Below are positions 17,506-27,366 of a stretch of 56,760 nt of DNA, one piece after another. The stretch is from NCBI RefSeq assembly GCF_001050515.1, contig NZ_CAHS01000020.1:1-56760 (forward strand). The letters run 5' to 3'. A program made the translations under genes and the position numbers. The notes beneath the pieces are model-generated. The model did not search any database and was not told where the DNA came from. It was given only the letters and a program-made list of their open reading frames with translations. The stretch is from Erwinia piriflorinigrans CFBP 5888. GTDB taxonomy: Bacteria > Pseudomonadota > Gammaproteobacteria > Enterobacterales > Enterobacteriaceae. How positions within the stretch are numbered: position 1 is the stretch's first letter; the number at the start of each line of letters is the position of its first letter.

Positions 17506-17858
17506 GATATGCCCTCCACAATGAATACGCCTGTTAGCGTACTTTAAGTGTATGCGTTTTTGCATTTAATGCGATGCGGGGATAATGTTTATTTTTTGAG
17601 CAACCAGATGATAGCTAAGCCCCTCATTTTCAATGTAGTAGGACGAAGTATCGATATGTAAAAAAAGAGAAAAAATGGATGAAGACTCTGGGGTGGGACT
17701 CACTGAGAACGCGATCACAAACGTAAAAATAGCCTCGGATGACCGTTTATCGCCTCTAAACTCTTCGCAGCGGGGGAACAGAAAGGTGACAGTGACAGCC
17801 GTGCCACATAACGCCCGGCTTACCAAGCGTTATGTTCACAGACGGCGCGGAGGTACAA
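17506..17858. other. Gene-free gap upstream of the lipoprotein gene
   Basis: About 350 bases, more AT-rich than its flanks, between the nadR stop side and the lipoprotein start. It must hold the promoter of the lipoprotein/transporter pair, but no clear -35/-10 pair or operator could be picked out. The reading frames here have no family resemblance. Confidence 0.5.
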
Positions 17859-19085
17859 TTATGCGCCGAGCATCTCTTTTACCAGCTCCACGCAGCGTAG
17901 AAAACGTTCATCGTAGTTATCCTGATCCACATGGATATAGCTGATGCCGTTCTCTTCCAGCATGGAAACCAGCAGCGCCTGGAACTCTCGGCGATCCACC
18001 GAGCTGCCCAGGCTGCGTAATCCGTCTGCCACCCAGGGCACGTTGTTTTCTACCAGGATCACCAGGTCGAAACGATACTCAGCGATCAGAGCCTGCACAA
18101 ACGGATGTTCACGCCCTTCATACTTTTTGCAGAACGCCTGGGTGGTGACAAAGTCGGTGTCGACGAATGCCACTTTGTTAGCATATTTCACCGCAAAGTC
18201 GATGTATTGCGCCTGGCCGAGAGCGATTTTGTCGTAATCGGAGTACTGCAACGCCATTTCATCGCCGCCCAGATGTGAGAACACGTAATCACGGCCAAAT
18301 TCCCAGGCGCTGGTGGTATTGAAGATATTAGCCAGCTTATTGACCAGCGTCGACTTGCCGCTCGACTCACCGCCGAGGATCGCCACGGTGCGCACAAAGA
18401 ACGGCTTTACCTCGGTGGGAATATATTCCCAGTAGCGGAACGGGTCCTGACGGATCTGACCGCCGCTGATATTCATAAATGAACGCTTCGGATCGATCAG
18501 CACGGCTTCCACGCCGAGGTGAGCGCGGAACTGCGGCGCATCGGCCTCTTCACTGGTATAGATCAGATCCGGAATAATGCCCCGATCCGCCATAAATTCC
18601 TGAATACCACGGCTCCAGACGTCCCAGCCGTGCGGATACGGTTCCATCCCTTCTTCATTAAAGGCGTGAATGCGGATGTTCTTCTGGTATTTGAACGTTT
18701 GCAGCAGCCAGCGCAGACGGTCGCTCACCGTTGGCTGCTGCGACATGGCGCTATCTTCAAACAGCTTACGGTCACGCGGCTCGTCGTAACCCATTATAAT
18801 ATGCAGCTCGTCAACCTGGCTACAGGCGCGCTGGATCAGATAAATATGGCCGGTATGCAGCGGGTAGAACTTGCCTACTACCACGCCAATGCTCTTTTCC
18901 CGACGCGGAAACTCCAGCCCGAGGAAGCGGTGTAGCGCCTCCAGCTTCTGCGCACTGGGGCTTTTAATCTTGGCATTCAGCAACTGGCTAAGATACCCCT
19001 TAGTCATGCCGCTGGCATCGGCCACCTTTTGCAGAGTACAGCCCTGTTGCCGGATAGCGCTTTTCAGATAGTCAAAAGACGACAC
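17859..19085 (-). CDS. nadR: Trifunctional NAD biosynthesis/regulator protein NadR
   Basis: Represses NAD biosynthesis genes and also has NMN adenylyltransferase and ribosylnicotinamide kinase activities. At 408 residues it is close to E. coli NadR (410). The N-terminal HTH covers about residues 1-60 (LQKVADASGMTKGYLSQLL). The adenylyltransferase domain carries GKFYPLHTGH (71-80). The kinase domain has the P-loop GGESSGKSTLVNKL near 237. The start is GTG with GGAGGCATAC upstream. It follows radA on the same strand with a 49-base gap, as in E. coli. Confidence 0.96.
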   Translation of the reverse strand: MSSFDYLKSAIRQQGCTLQKVADASGMTKGYLSQLLNAKIKSPSAQKLEALHRFLGLEFPRREKSIGVVVGKFYPLHTGHIYLIQRACSQVDELHIIMGYDEPRDRKLFEDSAMSQQPTVSDRLRWLLQTFKYQKNIRIHAFNEEGMEPYPHGWDVWSRGIQEFMADRGIIPDLIYTSEEADAPQFRAHLGVEAVLIDPKRSFMNISGGQIRQDPFRYWEYIPTEVKPFFVRTVAILGGESSGKSTLVNKLANIFNTTSAWEFGRDYVFSHLGGDEMALQYSDYDKIALGQAQYIDFAVKYANKVAFVDTDFVTTQAFCKKYEGREHPFVQALIAEYRFDLVILVENNVPWVADGLRSLGSSVDRREFQALLVSMLEENGISYIHVDQDNYDERFLRCVELVKEMLGA

Positions 19086-19134
19086 GTATGCCTCCTGCAG
19101 TATCAGCGAACCGTACCGGCCCGCGTCATGTCAT

Positions 19135-20517
19135 TTATAGGTCGTCAAGGATGGCCAGAGCATCGGCCAGCTTCTTCACACCGTACACTTTCATATTTTC
19201 CGGCGGCTTCTTCGGCACGTTGGCGGCAGGCACAATCGCACGGCGGAATCCATGTTTGGCCGCTTCAGAAATACGCTCTTGCCCGCTGGGCACCGGGCGT
19301 ATTTCTCCCGCCAGCCCCACTTCCCCAAAAACGACTAAGTCCTGCGGCAGAGGGCGATCGCGCAGGCTGGAGACCATCGACAGCATCAGCGCCAGGTCGG
19401 CGCTGGTTTCCGTCACCTTTACGCCGCCGACCACATTAACAAACACGTCCTGGTCGGCCATTTGCAGGCCGCCGTGGCGATGCAGCACCGCCAGCAGGAT
19501 CGCCAGACGGTTCTGCTCCAGGCCTACGGCGACGCGCCTGGGATTCCCCATCATGGAGTGATCCACCAGCGCCTGGATCTCGACCAGCAGCGGGCGCGTT
19601 CCTTCCCACAGCACCATCACCGAGCTGCCGGAAGTGATTTCATCCCCCCGGCTTAAGAAGATAGCTGACGGGTTGCTGACTTCGCGTAGCCCCTGCTCGG
19701 TCATGGCAAACACCCCCAGCTCATTGACCGCACCAAAGCGGTTTTTATGGCTGCGCAGAGTACGAAAGCGCGAGTCAGCGTCGCCATCCAGTAGGACGGA
19801 GCAGTCGATACAGTGCTCAAGCACTTTAGGCCCTGCCAGCGAACCATCTTTGGTGACGTGGCCGACCATAACAATAGCCACGCCTTTGGTTTTGGCAAAA
19901 CGCGTGAGATAGGCGGCGGTTTCACGCACCTGGGCAACGCTGCCTGGCGATGACTGGATATCCGCCATATGCATCACCTGGATCGAGTCGATCACCATCA
20001 GCTTAGGCTGCTCCTGCTCGGCGATCAGGCAGATCTGCTCAATGCTGGTTTCCGACAACATATTCAGATTGCCGGTGGGTAATCCCAGCCGATGGGCGCG
20101 CATCGCCACCTGTTGCAGCGACTCTTCCCCGGTGACGTACAGGGTTTTCATCCCCTCGGCCAGCTTGCACAGGGTTTGCAGCAACAGGGTACTTTTCCCG
20201 GCCCCGGGATTACCGCCGATCAGAATGGCACTGCCCGGCACCACGCCGCCGCCGAGCACGCGGTCGAACTCTTTAAAACCGGTCGAGAAGCGCGGCAATT
20301 CATCAAGGCTGATTTCCGACAGCTTCTGCACCCGGCTGGGCCCGGCGCTGCCGGCATAACCCGTCAGGCGTTCATTGCGTGCCACGGTGGGCGAAGCCGC
20401 CAGGCGCACTTCGGTGATGGTGTTCCAGGCATGGCAGGCACTGCATTGCCCCTGCCAGCGAGGATAATCTGCGCCGCATTCATTACAAACAAAAGCGCGC
20501 TTTACCGCTTTGGCCAA
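19135..20517 (-). CDS. radA: DNA repair protein RadA
   Basis: Branch-migration ATPase of recombinational repair, 460 residues, the E. coli length. The zinc-finger cysteines are C11, C14, C25 and C28 (CNECG...CSACH). Walker A is GGNPGAGKST (101-110). The RadA-specific KNRFG motif is present (SHKNRFGAVNELGVF). The C-terminal part resembles the Lon protease S16 domain (DVFVNVVGGVKVTETSADLALML). It lies 9 bases downstream of serB, so the two are probably co-transcribed. Confidence 0.96.
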   Translation of the reverse strand: MAKAVKRAFVCNECGADYPRWQGQCSACHAWNTITEVRLAASPTVARNERLTGYAGSAGPSRVQKLSEISLDELPRFSTGFKEFDRVLGGGVVPGSAILIGGNPGAGKSTLLLQTLCKLAEGMKTLYVTGEESLQQVAMRAHRLGLPTGNLNMLSETSIEQICLIAEQEQPKLMVIDSIQVMHMADIQSSPGSVAQVRETAAYLTRFAKTKGVAIVMVGHVTKDGSLAGPKVLEHCIDCSVLLDGDADSRFRTLRSHKNRFGAVNELGVFAMTEQGLREVSNPSAIFLSRGDEITSGSSVMVLWEGTRPLLVEIQALVDHSMMGNPRRVAVGLEQNRLAILLAVLHRHGGLQMADQDVFVNVVGGVKVTETSADLALMLSMVSSLRDRPLPQDLVVFGEVGLAGEIRPVPSGQERISEAAKHGFRRAIVPAANVPKKPPENMKVYGVKKLADALAILDDL

Positions 20518-20526
20518 ATCTTCCCC

Positions 20527-21504
20527 TTAACGCTCTTCGTGGATCAGGCTACCGCTGAGAATGCAGAACACGCCCATCAGATCCGCATGGCGGATAATAA
20601 ATTCGCTCTGTTGATTGACCTTCGGCTTGGCATGGTAAGCAATGCCGAGCGCCGAGGCTTTGATCATCGGCAGATCGTTGGCTCCATCGCCAACGGCAAC
20701 CGTCTGCTGCGGTGAAATAGCAAAACGCGTCGCCAGCTTCCGCAGGGTATCCGCTTTGTATTGTGCATCGACAATATCGCCCAGCACTTCGCCGGTCAGT
20801 TTACCGTCGCGGATTTCCAGCTCGTTGGCCACCGCCGCCGACAGTTGCAGCGTATCACGCAGATATTCGGCAAACCAGGTGAAACCACCGGAGGCTATCG
20901 CCACATGCCAGCCCAGCGCCTGAAGCTTTTGCACCAGTGAAGTCAGACCCGGCATCAGCGGCAGCTCATCGCGCACCGTTTTCAGGATATTCGCATCGGC
21001 ACCTTTCAGCGTTGCCACGCGCTGGCGCAGGCTGGCGGCAAAGTCCAGCTCACCGCGCATCGCGCGCTCTGTCACCTCGGCAACCTGCTCACCGCTGCCC
21101 GCCAGCTTGGCTATCTCGTCGATACATTCGATCTCAATCGCCGTCGAGTCCATATCCATCACCAGCAACCCTGGCGTTTTCAGGTGCGGGATGCGGCCCA
21201 GCGGGGCAACGTCCAGGCCGGCATCATGCGCCAGGCGGGTCGCCAGCGGCGTGAGTGAACCGGCAAGGCGCACCACCTGATAGTCTTCCACCACCCAGGC
21301 GCTGACAATCACCATCGCCGCGCCCAGCTGATGCTGGTAGGCGGTAAGGCAGGCTTTGTCGAGTTGACGCCCGTACAGCAGCCAGCCGCTGCGGCCCGCA
21401 CGGTAGTCAAGCGGCATCACCTCATCGCCGCTTAAAGAAAGAGGTAATCCCGGCCAGAGAGAGACTTCAGCAGGCAGGTCGCACCAGGTCAGACTATTTG
21501 GCAT
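20527..21504 (-). CDS. serB: Phosphoserine phosphatase SerB
   Basis: Last step of serine biosynthesis, hydrolysing phosphoserine. At 325 residues it matches enterobacterial SerB (322). HAD motif I is MDMDST with nucleophile D117 and general acid D119, followed by AIEIECIDEIA. Motif II is in VAIASGGFTWFAEYL, and motif IV is AVGDGANDLPMIKASALG. The N-terminal regulatory extension is present. It is divergent from ytjB with a 162-base shared promoter region, as in E. coli. Confidence 0.96.
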   Translation of the reverse strand: MPNSLTWCDLPAEVSLWPGLPLSLSGDEVMPLDYRAGRSGWLLYGRQLDKACLTAYQHQLGAAMVIVSAWVVEDYQVVRLAGSLTPLATRLAHDAGLDVAPLGRIPHLKTPGLLVMDMDSTAIEIECIDEIAKLAGSGEQVAEVTERAMRGELDFAASLRQRVATLKGADANILKTVRDELPLMPGLTSLVQKLQALGWHVAIASGGFTWFAEYLRDTLQLSAAVANELEIRDGKLTGEVLGDIVDAQYKADTLRKLATRFAISPQQTVAVGDGANDLPMIKASALGIAYHAKPKVNQQSEFIIRHADLMGVFCILSGSLIHEER

Positions 21505-21666
21505 TACAGCTCCTGTAAGGACTTTTACCCCCCGTTATGCGCAAAACAGGGAGAGCATTAAAACCTGGCAAGAGGCTACCCTGTAAGCCCGCCTTCTGGC
21601 AACATAAAGCTATCCCTGCCCGACTTCAGGCGGCAGGTATTCATCTGGCAATTTTTAAGGGTCGAC

Positions 21667-22350
21667 ATGGCAAAAGCCAAAATCAAGTTTCGCCTGCACC
21701 GCACGGTCATCGTACTGATCTGCCTTGCGTTACTGGTTGTACTTATGCAGGGCGCATCATGGTTCAGTTTGAGTCACCAGGCGGCGCGTTCCGAACAGGT
21801 AGAGGAGCTGGCGCACACGCTGACCCGCCAGGTGGCCTGGAGTCTGACGCCGCTGATGGATAACCCGGATGACAACCAGCAAAAAATCGTCGACACGCTG
21901 ACCCAGTTGACCCATGAAAGCCGTGTTCTTGATATTTCACTGTATGATGGCACGGGGAATCTGGTGGCGCACAGCGGTGAAAATATCAATGTGCGCGATC
22001 GCCTGGCACTCGACGGACAACGCGCCGGCAGCTATTTCAACCATCAGATTGTCCAGCCGCTGGAGAGCAAAGACGGCCCCGGCGGTTTTCTGCGCGTTAC
22101 GCTCGACACCCATGTGCTGGTCACCGAGGCCAAACAGGTGGATAACACCACCAATATTCTGCGCCTGATGATGCTGCTGGCGCTGGCTATCGGCATTATT
22201 CTCACCCGCACGCTGCTGCGCGACCGCCGCACGCGCTGGCAGCAGTCACCGTTCCTGCTCACCGCCAATAACCCGGTGAAAGAAGATGATGAAGAAGACG
22301 GTGATACGGCATCCTCCGAAGCGGACGAAGCGGAAAAAAAAGGCGTCTAG
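21667..22350 (+). CDS. ytjB: YtjB/AhpA-family membrane protein
   Basis: Inner-membrane protein of 227 residues, matching the ytjB (smp) product beside serB in E. coli; its molecular role is poorly defined. A first membrane helix (about residues 12-35: TVIVLICLALLVVLMQGASWFSL) is followed by a periplasmic sensor-like region with QVAWSLTPLM and LDISLYDGTGNLVAHSGENI. A second helix is near residue 165 (ILRLMMLLALAIGIILTRTLL), with an acidic cytoplasmic tail. The ATG has AAGGG five bases upstream. Confidence 0.9.
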   Translation: MAKAKIKFRLHRTVIVLICLALLVVLMQGASWFSLSHQAARSEQVEELAHTLTRQVAWSLTPLMDNPDDNQQKIVDTLTQLTHESRVLDISLYDGTGNLVAHSGENINVRDRLALDGQRAGSYFNHQIVQPLESKDGPGGFLRVTLDTHVLVTEAKQVDNTTNILRLMMLLALAIGIILTRTLLRDRRTRWQQSPFLLTANNPVKEDDEEDGDTASSEADEAEKKGV

Positions 22351-22367
22351 CCGCTACAGGGGATGCC

Positions 22368-23696
22368 TCAGGCCATACGCGCAATCTGCCCGGCCAGCGC
22401 GGGCAGCTGCTGCTGCATCTCCGTCGCCAGCTGCCGGAAGCCCGCACTGAAGGCGCTCTCTGCGCTGATTGATTGCCAGTATTGCCCGGCTATTTTCAGC
22501 GCAGTTTGCCACTGGTGCTGGCTTACGCCGTCATCAAGCCGCAGCTCTACGGCGCTGTCGCGCATATAACCGGCGCTGTTCGGCGCGAAGCTCATCGGCA
22601 GCATGTCGTATGCTGGCGTCAACTGTAAGCCGTCGTCAGTCAGGAAAAATGACAGATTACCGGCGTGCATATCGCCGTTGGCGATCAGACGACCCAACGC
22701 CCACTGCAAGATGCCGCGCTGTGCATCACGCTCGCTCAGGCGTTTCTGCGCTACCAGCTGCCGTAACGCCGCAGGCCAGTGGTGCTGATGACCGATAAAC
22801 TCTGCCTGCACCGCCTCAAGCGAGACCATACTGCGCCGTCCGTTTTCCCCCACGCGGTCAAAGCGCACCACTTCCAGGAACAGCTGATCGCTGGCCGCTA
22901 TCACCTCCGCTCGTGCTGCGGCGAGGCCATGTTGCTGCATCAGCCGTAACGCCAGCGCCTCAGCGCGCAACAGGTCGCACCAGCGCTGGCTGTTTTCGTT
23001 GGCACGCGCCGGGGTAAATTTGACTAACACATGGGCCAGACTGCCGTCGGACAGCTCGGCCAGGCTGGCAAATTTGGGCTGTTCGCCCCCCGCAGAAGAG
23101 CCGGGTTGCTCGCCTGCCAGAACCTGGCTGGCCAACTGGGGATAGCAGGTCGCCTTGTCAGACAGCAACACCGCTGCCGGACGCGGCTGTTGCAGCCACT
23201 GCTGATAGCTGTGCTGACCAATCAGCCAACTGCCGGTGACATCGGCCCCCCGGCTGCTCAGTGCCAGCAGACAATGATCGTCGTTCCACTGGCGGATATC
23301 TTCCGGCAACCCCAGAAGCCGTGCGCATTCGCGCCCCCATGCCCGTCCGAGAAAGCCCTGTGGGCGCATATCGCTCAGATACCAGGGTAATACGGGATAG
23401 GAGTGCCAGCTGGCGCTCGCGTCCTGCACCACGCAGCTTCCCGCTGGCCAGATGCTATAAAGTTGCCCGGCTGTATGAGCCTGACCGGTTATATCTATTT
23501 GCCATAATGGAAACTGACTGACCTCGCGCAGCGGTCGCAGCAGGGCATAGCGCGTGGCGCGGGCGCGGCCATATTTCAGCACCTGCGGCTGGGTCTTAAT
23601 CAGACGGGACAGCGTGGCCTGGCTGATGCTGAGCCGCGCCTGGAGGCTGGCGGCATCCAGCGGCCCCTGTAACAGCAGTGTCGTCAGTTCGCTCAT
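22368..23696 (-). CDS. yjjJ: HipA-like kinase/toxin with fused N-terminal HTH
   Basis: Member of the HipA serine/threonine kinase family; E. coli YjjJ (443 residues) is a solitary HipA homologue with toxin-like effects. This copy has 442 residues. The N-terminus has a winged-helix-like HTH (LQARLSISQATLSRLIKTQP), so the DNA-binding function usually given by HipB may be built in. The C-terminal kinase part includes EVVRFDRVGENGRRSMVSLEA, LIANGDMHAGNLSFF (catalytic-loop type) and LTPAYDMLPM (metal-binding DFG-like). It lies downstream of deoD on the same strand. No Shine-Dalgarno is visible: tandem repeats fill the bases before the ATG, suggesting self-control. Confidence 0.9.
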   Translation of the reverse strand: MSELTTLLLQGPLDAASLQARLSISQATLSRLIKTQPQVLKYGRARATRYALLRPLREVSQFPLWQIDITGQAHTAGQLYSIWPAGSCVVQDASASWHSYPVLPWYLSDMRPQGFLGRAWGRECARLLGLPEDIRQWNDDHCLLALSSRGADVTGSWLIGQHSYQQWLQQPRPAAVLLSDKATCYPQLASQVLAGEQPGSSAGGEQPKFASLAELSDGSLAHVLVKFTPARANENSQRWCDLLRAEALALRLMQQHGLAAARAEVIAASDQLFLEVVRFDRVGENGRRSMVSLEAVQAEFIGHQHHWPAALRQLVAQKRLSERDAQRGILQWALGRLIANGDMHAGNLSFFLTDDGLQLTPAYDMLPMSFAPNSAGYMRDSAVELRLDDGVSQHQWQTALKIAGQYWQSISAESAFSAGFRQLATEMQQQLPALAGQIARMA

Positions 23697-23698
23697 GG

Positions 23699-23731
23699 TG
23701 AATAGATTTATGAATAGATTCGTGAATAGAT
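23699..23731 (-). repeat. Tandem 12-base-spaced repeats abutting the yjjJ start
   Basis: TGAATAGAT (+ strand) occurs at 23699-23707, 23711-23719 and 23723-23731, an exact 12-base period. A fourth copy is at 23788-23796. The first copy ends two bases before the yjjJ ATG, so a protein bound here would cover the ribosome-binding region or the promoter. Confidence 0.75.
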
Positions 23732-23733
23732 AA

Positions 23734-23757
23734 TTATCACTTAATTGCTTGTGATAA
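23734..23757. promoter_or_regulatory. Inverted repeat upstream of yjjJ
   Basis: TTATCAC (23734-23740) and GTGATAA (23751-23757) are perfect reverse complements with a 10-base AT-rich spacer, directly next to the tandem TGAATAGAT repeats. It looks like an operator or a CRP-like inverted half-site pair; which protein binds is unknown. Confidence 0.5.
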
Positions 23758-23800
23758 AAGAAAAATAGTTATAATTAAAGATAAAAATGAATAGATACTG

Positions 23801-23828
23801 AGTAAAGAAGGCTGGCAGAAACCAGCCT
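23801..23828 (-). terminator. Terminator of the deo operon
   Basis: On the - strand AGGCTGG/CCAGCCT (arms 23822-23828 and 23809-23815, loop of six) is followed by the T-rich TCTTTACT. It lies 14 bases after the deoD stop and before yjjJ, so yjjJ is probably transcribed largely on its own. Confidence 0.65.
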
Positions 23829-23841
23829 CGAGAAGGAGGAA

Positions 23842-24561
23842 TTACGCTTTATCGCCCAGCAGTACCGACTCCAGCGCGATCTCAATCATCTCGCTAAAGG
23901 TGGTCTGACGTTCGGCGGCAGTGGTCTGCTCGTGGGTACGGATATGGTCGGACACGGTGCAGATCGCCAGCGCTTTGGCCCCAAACTCTGCCGCAACGCC
24001 GTAAATACCGGCCGCTTCCATTTCCACGCCAAGAATGCCGTATTTCTCCATCACGTCGAACATCTGCGGGTCCGGCGTATAGAACAGATCGGCAGAGAAG
24101 ATGTTGCCGACGCGGGCTTTTACGCCCAGCGCCTGCGCCGCGTCTACCGCGTTGCGTACCATCTCGAAATCCGCAATCGCGGCGAAATCATGGTCTTTGA
24201 AACGCATACGGTTCACTTTAGAATCGGTGCAGGCACCCATACCAATCACTACATCGCGCAGCTTTACGTCAGTGCGCACCGCGCCACACGAGCCAACGCG
24301 AATGATCTTCTTCACGCCGAATTCAGTGATCAACTCTTTAGCATAGATTGAGCAGGAAGGGATCCCCATGCCGTGTCCCATTACCGAGATTTTGCGGCCT
24401 TTATAGGTGCCGGTATAGCCCAACATGCCGCGCACGTTGTTCACTTCCACCGCATCCTGGAGGAAGGTTTCAGCAATATGTTTAGCGCGCAGCGGATCGC
24501 CGGGCATCAGCACCACGTCAGCGAAATCACCCATCTCAGCGTTAATATGAGGCGTAGCCAT
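23842..24561 (-). CDS. deoD: Purine-nucleoside phosphorylase DeoD
   Basis: Phosphorolysis of purine (deoxy)nucleosides to base and (deoxy)ribose-1-phosphate, cytosolic hexamer. The 239 residues match E. coli DeoD. The N-terminus [30 protein letters not shown] is characteristic, with His5 and the phosphate-binding [19 protein letters not shown] and [12 protein letters not shown] hold the ribose and base-binding residues. It is the last gene of deoCABD, 72 bases after deoB. Confidence 0.97.
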   Translation of the reverse strand: MATPHINAEMGDFADVVLMPGDPLRAKHIAETFLQDAVEVNNVRGMLGYTGTYKGRKISVMGHGMGIPSCSIYAKELITEFGVKKIIRVGSCGAVRTDVKLRDVVIGMGACTDSKVNRMRFKDHDFAAIADFEMVRNAVDAAQALGVKARVGNIFSADLFYTPDPQMFDVMEKYGILGVEMEAAGIYGVAAEFGAKALAICTVSDHIRTHEQTTAAERQTTFSEMIEIALESVLLGDKA

Positions 24562-24633
24562 GTTTAATCCTTATATTGTCAGGCCAGGGGCTGCCTGGCC
24601 GATTACGAATAGTGTTAAAGCGCACTTTAACCT

Positions 24634-25857
24634 TTAGAAGAGCGGTTTGCCGTAAGCCATCGGCGACAGGCCAAAATAGTGGGCGACCGTCTGGCCAATA
24701 TCGGCAAACGTCTCACGATAGCCATAATCACCCGGCTTTACGCCCGGCCCGAAACAAAGCACCGGAATATGCTCACGGGTGTGCTCGGTTCCGTGCCAGC
24801 TGGGGTCGCAACCATGATCCGCCGTGAGGATCAGAATGTCCCCCTCTTTCACCTGCGCCATCAGCTCCGGCAGGCGGCGATCGAAAAGCTCCAGTCCTGC
24901 GGCATAGCCTGGGATATCGCGGCGGTGCCCCCACGTCGAATCGAAATCGACGAAATTGGTGAACACAATGCTGTTGTCCGGTGCGCTTTGCATTTCTGCC
25001 ACCGTGGCGTCAAACAGTGCATCCAGGCCGGTGGCCTTCACCTTTTTGGTGATGCCAACATGGGCATAGATATCGGCAATTTTACCCACGGAGATCACCT
25101 CGCCGCCCTGCTCATCAACCAGTTTTTTCAACACGGTCGGTGCCGGGGGTTCTACCGCCAGATCGTGGCGGTTGCCGGTGCGCTCGAAGTGGCCCGGTTT
25201 ATCGCCAACAAATGGACGTGCAATGACGCGACCAATATTGTAACCGCCTTCGGTCAGCGCCTCGCGGGCGATTTCACAGAGTGCATAGAGGCGTTCAAGG
25301 CCGAAAGTCTCTTCGTGACAGGCAATCTGGAATACCGAGTCGGCGGAGGTATAAAAGATCGGTTTTCCGCTCTTCATATGCTCTTCACCAAGCTGGTCAA
25401 GGATCACCGTACCGGACGAATGGCAGTTACCGAGATAGCCGGGCAGACCGGCTTTTTCCACCAGCAAATCGAGCAGCTCCTGCGGGAAACTGTTCTCGGT
25501 ATCGCTAAAGTAACCCCAGTCAAACAGCACCGGAACGCCAGCGATTTCCCAATGACCTGACGGCGTGTCCTTGCCGGAGGAGAGTTCGCTGGCATAAGCG
25601 TAAGCGCCGATAATCTCAGCCTTTTCATCCAGGCCCGGTGGAAATTTCCCGCTTGAGGCCTCTGCTGCTTTACCTAAACCTAATGCGGTCAGATTGGGCA
25701 GATGGAGCGGGCCTTTACGTCCTTTGTCTGCTTCGCCCCTGAAGCAGGCCTCGGCGATATGCCCGAGGGTATCCGAGCCTTTATCGCCGAATTTTTCGGC
25801 GTCTTTGCTGGAGCCGATTCCGAAAGAATCCAGCACCATGATAAATGCACGTTTCAT
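24634..25857 (-). CDS. deoB: Phosphopentomutase DeoB
   Basis: Converts (deoxy)ribose-1-phosphate to the 5-phosphate. At 407 residues it has the same length as E. coli DeoB. It belongs to the alkaline-phosphatase-like superfamily, with the metal-binding start MVLDSFGIG (Asp10) and [10 protein letters not shown] plus [11 protein letters not shown] near the C-terminus. [17 protein letters not shown] contains the phosphorylated Thr region. Second-to-last gene of the deo operon. Confidence 0.97.
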   Translation of the reverse strand: MKRAFIMVLDSFGIGSSKDAEKFGDKGSDTLGHIAEACFRGEADKGRKGPLHLPNLTALGLGKAAEASSGKFPPGLDEKAEIIGAYAYASELSSGKDTPSGHWEIAGVPVLFDWGYFSDTENSFPQELLDLLVEKAGLPGYLGNCHSSGTVILDQLGEEHMKSGKPIFYTSADSVFQIACHEETFGLERLYALCEIAREALTEGGYNIGRVIARPFVGDKPGHFERTGNRHDLAVEPPAPTVLKKLVDEQGGEVISVGKIADIYAHVGITKKVKATGLDALFDATVAEMQSAPDNSIVFTNFVDFDSTWGHRRDIPGYAAGLELFDRRLPELMAQVKEGDILILTADHGCDPSWHGTEHTREHIPVLCFGPGVKPGDYGYRETFADIGQTVAHYFGLSPMAYGKPLF

Positions 25858-25920
25858 CCTGATCTCCTGCGCTATCCGCGCGATGAGCGTTAAAAATTTG
25901 CGATCGGAGTAGAATACCGC

Positions 25921-27243
25921 TTATTGCGAAATTCTGCGATAAATAACTGGCGTTGAGGCTGGCGGTTCCTGTCCAACCACCACGGCGTGCTGCACTGCCT
26001 GCGCGGCCTGCAACCAGCTGGATTCGCTGGCGGCGTGGATTATCGCCAGCGGACGCCCGCCGTCAACCTTATCGCCCGGCTGTACCAGATGGCTAAAGCC
26101 CACGCTGTAGTCAATGCTGTCGCTGGCGCGGCGACGACCACCACCCATCGCCACTATCGCCATCCCCAGCGCGCGGGTATCCATCGTGCTGACAATGCCG
26201 CTGGTTTTGGCATAAACCGCTTTGCTCAGCATAGGGGCGGGCAGATAGCTGTCGATGCGTTCAATAAAGTCCGTCGGGCCTTTCTGCGCGGCGACCATGC
26301 GCGCAAACACCTCGGCAGCAGCACCGTTATCCAGCACGGCGCGCAGCTTCGTCTGCGCTTCATCCACGGACTGCGCCAGCCCGCCGGAGAGCAGCATCTC
26401 GCTGCATAACGCCATCGTCACTTCCAGCAGGCGCGGATTACGGTGCGCGCCAGTCAGGAACTGCACCGCTTCGCGCACTTCCAGCGCATTACCGGCGCTG
26501 GAAGCCAATGGCTGATTCATATCGGTCAACAGCACGGTGGTTTTACAGCCGGCACCGTTTGCGACGCCAAAAATCGCCTGCGCCAGCGCTTCAGATTGTT
26601 CAAGGGTGGGCATCAACGCCCCGGAACCCACCTTCACATCCATCACCAGCGCATCCAGCCCTTCGGCCAGCTTTTTACCGAGGATGGAGGCGGCGATCAG
26701 CGGAATTGAGTCTACCGTGGCGGTAATATCACGAATGGCATAAAAACGCTTATCTGCCGGGGCCAGCGAGCGGGTTTGTCCGATAATCGCCACCCCAACC
26801 TGTTTAATCATCTCGCGGAACCGGTCGTCCGGCGGGAAAATATCAAAACCGGGAATGGCTTCCAGTTTATCCAGCGTGCCGCCGGTATGGCCCAGCCCAC
26901 GGCCGGAGATCATCGGCACATAGCCGCCACAGGCGGCTACCATCGGGCCGAGCATCAGCGATGTGACATCGCCAACGCCGCCGGTAGAGTGTTTGTCCAC
27001 CACCGGGCCATTGAGATCCACCTCCTTCCAATCGAGCACCGAACCGGAATCACGCATCGCCATCGTCAGCGCCACGCGCTCTGGTAGCGTCATATCACGA
27101 AACCAGATGGCCATCGATAGCGCAGCAATCTGCCCATCGGACACCTGGTTGTCACGCACTCCGTTGATAAAGAAGCGGATCTCTTCTTCACTTAGCGCAT
27201 GTCCATCCCGTTTTTTGCGAATAATTTCTTGTGGCAGGAACAC
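25921..27243 (-). CDS. deoA: Thymidine phosphorylase DeoA
   Basis: Splits thymidine and deoxyuridine into base and deoxyribose-1-phosphate. The 440 residues equal E. coli DeoA. Characteristic sequences are [19 protein letters not shown], the pyrimidine-phosphorylase signature [20 protein letters not shown], and [12 protein letters not shown]. The start is GTG (27241-27243). It follows deoC after a 123-base gap with no gene; E. coli has a comparable spacer. Confidence 0.97.
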   Translation of the reverse strand: MFLPQEIIRKKRDGHALSEEEIRFFINGVRDNQVSDGQIAALSMAIWFRDMTLPERVALTMAMRDSGSVLDWKEVDLNGPVVDKHSTGGVGDVTSLMLGPMVAACGGYVPMISGRGLGHTGGTLDKLEAIPGFDIFPPDDRFREMIKQVGVAIIGQTRSLAPADKRFYAIRDITATVDSIPLIAASILGKKLAEGLDALVMDVKVGSGALMPTLEQSEALAQAIFGVANGAGCKTTVLLTDMNQPLASSAGNALEVREAVQFLTGAHRNPRLLEVTMALCSEMLLSGGLAQSVDEAQTKLRAVLDNGAAAEVFARMVAAQKGPTDFIERIDSYLPAPMLSKAVYAKTSGIVSTMDTRALGMAIVAMGGGRRRASDSIDYSVGFSHLVQPGDKVDGGRPLAIIHAASESSWLQAAQAVQHAVVVGQEPPASTPVIYRRISQ

Positions 27244-27366
27244 AATAACTCCCAGGTCAATGCCATCAATGATGCTGCTCCACGGCGGCGTGATGGCTGT
27301 CGCCGCTCAGGGGCGTAAAAACACAGCCCAGGGTTGATCATCAGACAGGTTGTGGATGCGCAAGGG

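Noticed and set aside
24679..25560. 293-residue open frame on the + strand opposite deoB
   Set aside because: Antisense shadow; deoB is full length and highly similar to the E. coli protein.
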